The notes under the pieces: generated by a model
The model's input: only the letters and a program-made list of their open reading frames with translations
Told to the model about the DNA's origin: nothing
Database searches by the model: none
Made by a program: the position numbers and the translations under genes
Origin: an uncultured Campylobacter sp.
GTDB taxonomy: Bacteria; Campylobacterota; Campylobacteria; Campylobacterales; Campylobacteraceae
Length of the DNA stretch: 8,867 nt
Direction: 5' to 3'
NCBI RefSeq assembly: GCF_938015785.1
Contig: NZ_CALLWC010000021.1
Coordinates: 1-8,867 of the forward strand
Part shown: one piece after another, positions 5,952 through 8,867 of the stretch
How the letters are laid out: each line of letters begins with the position of its first letter
How positions within the stretch are numbered: the first letter of the stretch is position 1

Positions 5952-8561
5952 ATGAACGAAACTATTGAAATTTTAACCGATAAAATGCGCTCTTTGCTCG
6001 AAAGCAGCGTTTCCTTGGCGATCCATTCCAAAAATAGCGAAGTGGGCGTATTGCATATGCTCTGGGCTTTGGTAGCCGACAGCGGCTCGGTGCTAAATCA
6101 AATTTTTAATAAATTTAGTATCGAAAAGACCGCGGTCGAGCTTGAGATCAAAAGCGAAATTTCAAATTTGCCGACTAGTTCAAACGTCACGAAGGAAAAC
6201 GTGCGAATCTCGCGCGAGCTGATGAACTCGCTAGAGGTCGCAAAAGGGCTGATGACGAGCTCGGGCGATAAATTTATCGCCGTAGATACCTGGCTGATTG
6301 CAAATTTAAACGCAGATCCGCTAAAGAAAATTCTGTCTAAATTCGCAGATCTTAGCGAGATCAAAAAGGAGCTAGAGGCGCTTCGCGGCGGCAAAAGTAT
6401 CGATTCGCAAACCGCCGATGAGACGCTTGAAGCGCTTAGTAAATTCGGCGTCGATCTCACCGCCAAGGCAATCGCGGGCGAGCTCGATCCGGTCATCGGT
6501 CGCGACGAGGTGATTTCGCGAATGATGCAAATTTTAATCCGCAAGACGAAAAACAATCCGATCCTGCTCGGCGAGCCGGGCGTGGGAAAAACCGCGGTCG
6601 TCGAGGGTCTTGCGCAGCTGATCGCCAAAAAAGAGGTCCCGCTTAGCCTACAAAACAAACGCGTCATCGCGCTTGATATGAGTGCGCTGATCGCGGGCGC
6701 GAAGTACCGCGGCGAGTTTGAAGATAGGCTCAAAGCCGTCATAAACGAGGTCGTAAAAGCCGCAAACGTCGTACTTTTCATCGATGAAATTCACACCATC
6801 GTAGGCGCGGGCGCAAGCGAAGGCTCTATGGATGCCGCAAACATCCTAAAGCCCGCTCTTGCGCGCGGCGAGCTGCACGCGATCGGCGCTACGACGCTAA
6901 AAGAGTACCGAAAGTATTTTGAAAAAGACGCCGCGCTTCAGCGCCGCTTCCAGCCCGTAACGGTCGCGGAGCCTAGCGTGAGCGAGGCTACGGCGATCCT
7001 ACGCGGCATAAAAGAGCGGCTAGAGGTGCATCATAACGTCACCATCACCGATAGCGCGCTTGTGGCGGCTGCAAGGCTAAGCGACCGCTACATCAGCGAC
7101 AGATTTCTGCCGGATAAGGCGATCGATCTCATTGACGAAGCGGCGGCGGAGCTTAAAATGCAGATCGAAAGCGAGCCCAACGAGCTTGCCAAGGCTAAGC
7201 GCGACATCCTAACGCTTCAGGTCGAAAAGGAAGCCCTTAAGATGGAGGATGACGGCAAAAACGACGAGCGGCTTGCGCAGATCGATAAAGAGATCGAAAA
7301 TTTAACCGAGCAGAAAAATGCGCTTCAGGCTAAATTCGAAAATGAAAAGTCCGTATTCGGCGGCATCAGCGAGGAGAAAAAGGCGATCGACAGCCTCAAA
7401 AACGAAGCTAGCCTAGCAAGACGCAACGGCGATCTTAGCAAGGCCGCCGAGATCGAATACGGCAAGATCCCCGCTGCGCAGGCGAAGGTCAAGGAGCTTG
7501 AGGCGAAGTGGGACGCGATGAAAGAAAACGGCGTGCTTTTGCGAAACCGCGTGGACGAGGAGAGCGTGGCTGAAATTTTAAGTAAATGGACGGGCATCTC
7601 GGTAAGCAAAATGCTCTCCTCCGAAAAGGAGAAATTCCTCCACATCGAGGAGCACTTAAAAGAAAGTGTCGTGGGGCAGGACGAGGCGCTGCACGCCATC
7701 GCTCGCGCCGTCAAGCGCAACAAAGCCGGTCTCGTTAACGAAAACCGCCCTATCGGAAGCTTTTTGTTTCTAGGCCCTACCGGCGTCGGTAAGACCGAGA
7801 GCGCGAAGAGCTTAGCGAGATTTTTATTCGACGATGAGCGGGCGATGATCCGCTTTGATATGAGCGAGTATATGGAAAAACACAGCGTCAGCCGCTTGCT
7901 CGGCGCGCCTCCGGGATACGTGGGCTATGATGAGGGCGGGCAGCTTACCGAAGCTGTGCGCAGAAAGCCCTACTCCGTGCTGCTTTTTGATGAGATCGAA
8001 AAGGCGCACAAGGACGTTTTTAACATCCTGCTTGGAATTTTAGACGACGGGCGCGCGACCGATAACAAGGGCGTTACGGTTGATTTTAAAAACACGATCA
8101 TCATCCTAACGAGCAATATCGGCTCGGCTAAGATTATGGAGCTTGACGCCAAAAATGCGAACAAGCCGCGCGAAATCGCGCTTGCCGAGCGAGAGGAGGC
8201 GGTAAAGAGCGAGCTGAAGAATTATTTCAAGCCCGAATTTATCAACCGTCTGGACGACATCGTGATCTTCAACGCCCTAAGCGAGGACGATCTTATAAAA
8301 ATCGTGGGCATTATGTTTAAAAGCCTGCAAAAAACGCTCGCAAACCGCGGCATTAGCGCAAGCTTGAGCGAAGACGCCAAAAAGCTCATCGCCTCGGCGG
8401 GCTTTGATATCGAATACGGCGCAAGACCGCTGCGCAGGGCGCTTTACGATCTAGTGGAGGATAAGATCGCCGATATGATCCTAAGCGACGAGATCAAAGC
8501 GGGCGATCGGATCGAAATCGGTGCGCATGACGGCGAGATCAAGATAAAGAGAGTGAAATAA
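5952..8561 (+). CDS. clpB: ATP-dependent chaperone disaggregase ClpB
   Basis: This 869-residue Hsp100 protein forms a cytosolic hexamer that threads aggregated proteins through its pore with DnaK's help. The N-domain is at about 1-150. AAA+ 1 (about 170-395) has Walker A GEPGVGKT 207-214, pore loop KYRGEF with Tyr252, Walker B LFIDE 275-279 and the arginine-finger pair Arg331/Arg332. A coiled-coil middle domain lies at about 400-530; this M-domain separates ClpB from ClpA. AAA+ 2 (about 570-770) has Walker A GPTGVGKT 608-615, pore loop GYVG with Tyr656, Walker B LLFDE 677-681 and FINR with Arg766. Sensor-2 GARPLRR is at 823-829. All key residues are present. There is no IGF/L loop for a protease partner. 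It is single-gene, divergent from the ctpA operon, with a heat-shock-type promoter upstream and a strong hairpin 7 bp after the stop. Confidence 0.98.
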   Translation: MNETIEILTDKMRSLLESSVSLAIHSKNSEVGVLHMLWALVADSGSVLNQIFNKFSIEKTAVELEIKSEISNLPTSSNVTKENVRISRELMNSLEVAKGLMTSSGDKFIAVDTWLIANLNADPLKKILSKFADLSEIKKELEALRGGKSIDSQTADETLEALSKFGVDLTAKAIAGELDPVIGRDEVISRMMQILIRKTKNNPILLGEPGVGKTAVVEGLAQLIAKKEVPLSLQNKRVIALDMSALIAGAKYRGEFEDRLKAVINEVVKAANVVLFIDEIHTIVGAGASEGSMDAANILKPALARGELHAIGATTLKEYRKYFEKDAALQRRFQPVTVAEPSVSEATAILRGIKERLEVHHNVTITDSALVAAARLSDRYISDRFLPDKAIDLIDEAAAELKMQIESEPNELAKAKRDILTLQVEKEALKMEDDGKNDERLAQIDKEIENLTEQKNALQAKFENEKSVFGGISEEKKAIDSLKNEASLARRNGDLSKAAEIEYGKIPAAQAKVKELEAKWDAMKENGVLLRNRVDEESVAEILSKWTGISVSKMLSSEKEKFLHIEEHLKESVVGQDEALHAIARAVKRNKAGLVNENRPIGSFLFLGPTGVGKTESAKSLARFLFDDERAMIRFDMSEYMEKHSVSRLLGAPPGYVGYDEGGQLTEAVRRKPYSVLLFDEIEKAHKDVFNILLGILDDGRATDNKGVTVDFKNTIIILTSNIGSAKIMELDAKNANKPREIALAEREEAVKSELKNYFKPEFINRLDDIVIFNALSEDDLIKIVGIMFKSLQKTLANRGISASLSEDAKKLIASAGFDIEYGARPLRRALYDLVEDKIADMILSDEIKAGDRIEIGAHDGEIKIKRVK

Positions 8562-8567
8562 AATTCT

Positions 8568-8597
8568 GCGGAATTTATCCTGCGGGGTAAATTCCGC
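8568..8597 (-). terminator. Strong hairpin after clpB, U-rich only on the minus strand
   Basis: GCGGAATTTATCC (8568-8580) pairs with 8585-8597 to give a 13-bp stem (one G-U pair) closed by a UGCG tetraloop. It lies 6 bases past the clpB stop. On the plus strand the stem is followed by GCTTCGATGG, with no U-tract. On the minus strand it is followed by AGAATTTTATTT, which is U-rich. It may therefore end a transcript arriving from the CRISPR side, while acting for clpB mainly as a 3'-protecting hairpin or a weaker terminator. Confidence 0.65.
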
Positions 8598-8656
8598 GCT
8601 TCGATGGAGTAAATTTGGCGAGGTGAATCTAAAATACTTTATTAATATAAATTGGG
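8598..8656. other. 59-bp AT-rich stretch between hairpin and CRISPR array
   Basis: There is no gene here. The right half (about 8628-8652) is AT-rich and contains TTAATATAAAT, which could serve as a -10 for plus-strand transcription into the array, but no convincing -35 is seen. If the array is read on the plus strand this would be its leader, which would be unusually short. If read on the minus strand it is only the trailer. I favour the trailer. Confidence 0.4.
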
Positions 8657-8867
8657 CGAATAATCTATCTCCTTGGGAATTGAAACAGATCGCAAAGCCT
8701 GCGTTAATCGTCGCTTGCTTCAGCATAATTCCATCCCGTTGGGAATTGAAACCTAAGCCTAATAAACCCGATAAGCCAAGTAATCCTGGTAGAATTCCAT
8801 CCCGTTGGGAATTGAAACACTACATTGTCTACTCCGTCAAATTCCTCGGCCGCAGTAGAATTCCATC
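8657..8867. CRISPR. CRISPR array, left end, 30-bp repeats and 36-bp spacers, continues off the right edge
   Basis: Repeats start at 8657, 8723, 8789 and 8855 (the last is cut after 13 bases by the window edge), an exact 66-bp period. Spacers are at 8687-8722, 8753-8788 and 8819-8854, each 36 bp and unrelated to one another. Taking the third repeat as reference, the second matches 28 of 30 bases and the first 22 of 30. All share the final TTGGGAATTGAAAC. The repeat holds a short dyad, AATTCC ... GGAATT (8793-8798 with 8808-8813). Repeat and spacer lengths suit type I-B or type III arrays rather than the 36-bp repeats of Campylobacter type II-C, but no cas gene is in view. Strand is left open because decay and the repeat 3' motif disagree. 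Confidence 0.95.

Noticed and set aside
6098..6781. 227-codon minus-strand frame inside clpB
   Set aside because: Long antisense frames are expected from the codon bias of clpB. The protein is Ser-rich with no motif and no start signal.
8481..8726. 81-codon minus-strand frame from the CRISPR array into clpB
   Set aside because: It starts within a repeat and spacer and runs through the hairpin into clpB, so it is not a gene.
8657..8867. Type II-C array as in C. jejuni
   Set aside because: The repeats here are 30 bp and end in ATTGAAAC, unlike the 36-bp repeats of type II-C arrays, and no cas9 or tracrRNA is visible.

Overview
The window looks like a chromosomal segment of a Campylobacter with a fairly high GC content for the genus. 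The gene order ctpA-type protease, purC, purS, purQ, SH3-domain periplasmic protein, plsC, with clpB divergent, matches from memory the C. jejuni Cj0509c-Cj0516 block. The mixed GC and the frequent AAATTTTAAAATTT motifs suggest one of the oral species such as C. gracilis. The species is an inference, not a match.

Layout. Positions 1-416 (minus strand) hold the 5' part of an unrecognised, AT-rich (about 34% GC), AGA-rich gene that runs off the left edge. Positions 417-860 have no convincing gene. They contain a perfect 26-bp palindrome and a cluster of AAATTTTAAAATTT-like palindromes. Positions 861-5762 are one tightly packed minus-strand operon: ctpA-like S41 protease, purC, purS, purQ, a membrane-anchored periplasmic protein with a C-terminal SH3-like domain, and plsC. 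Gaps are 10 bp or less and three junctions overlap. Positions 5763-5951 are a divergent control region. Positions 5952-8561 (plus strand) encode the ClpB disaggregase behind a perfect-consensus sigma70 promoter that carries a HAIR-like (HspR) operator. A strong hairpin follows clpB. A CRISPR array starts at 8657 with a 66-bp period and continues past the right edge.

How the parts work together. PurC makes SAICAR. PurS and PurQ are subunits of the multi-part FGAM synthase, whose PurL is not in the window. PlsC makes phosphatidic acid, and the protease and SH3 protein act at or outside the inner membrane. The operon therefore joins purine synthesis to envelope functions, probably through shared history rather than one pathway. 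ClpB is a cytosolic heat-shock chaperone, and its promoter looks built for HspR repression.

Most interesting points: (1) the CRISPR array gives conflicting orientation signals. Repeat decay increases to the left and a minus-strand terminator-like hairpin lies just beyond it, but the repeat ends in ATTGAAAC on the plus strand, which conventionally marks plus-strand crRNA. (2) The clpB promoter is a textbook sigma70 promoter fused to a HAIR-like operator. (3) The AT-rich partial gene and palindrome-rich spacer look like an accessory insertion beside the core operon. I found no clearly new enzymatic system. No cas genes are visible, so the CRISPR type cannot be settled here.
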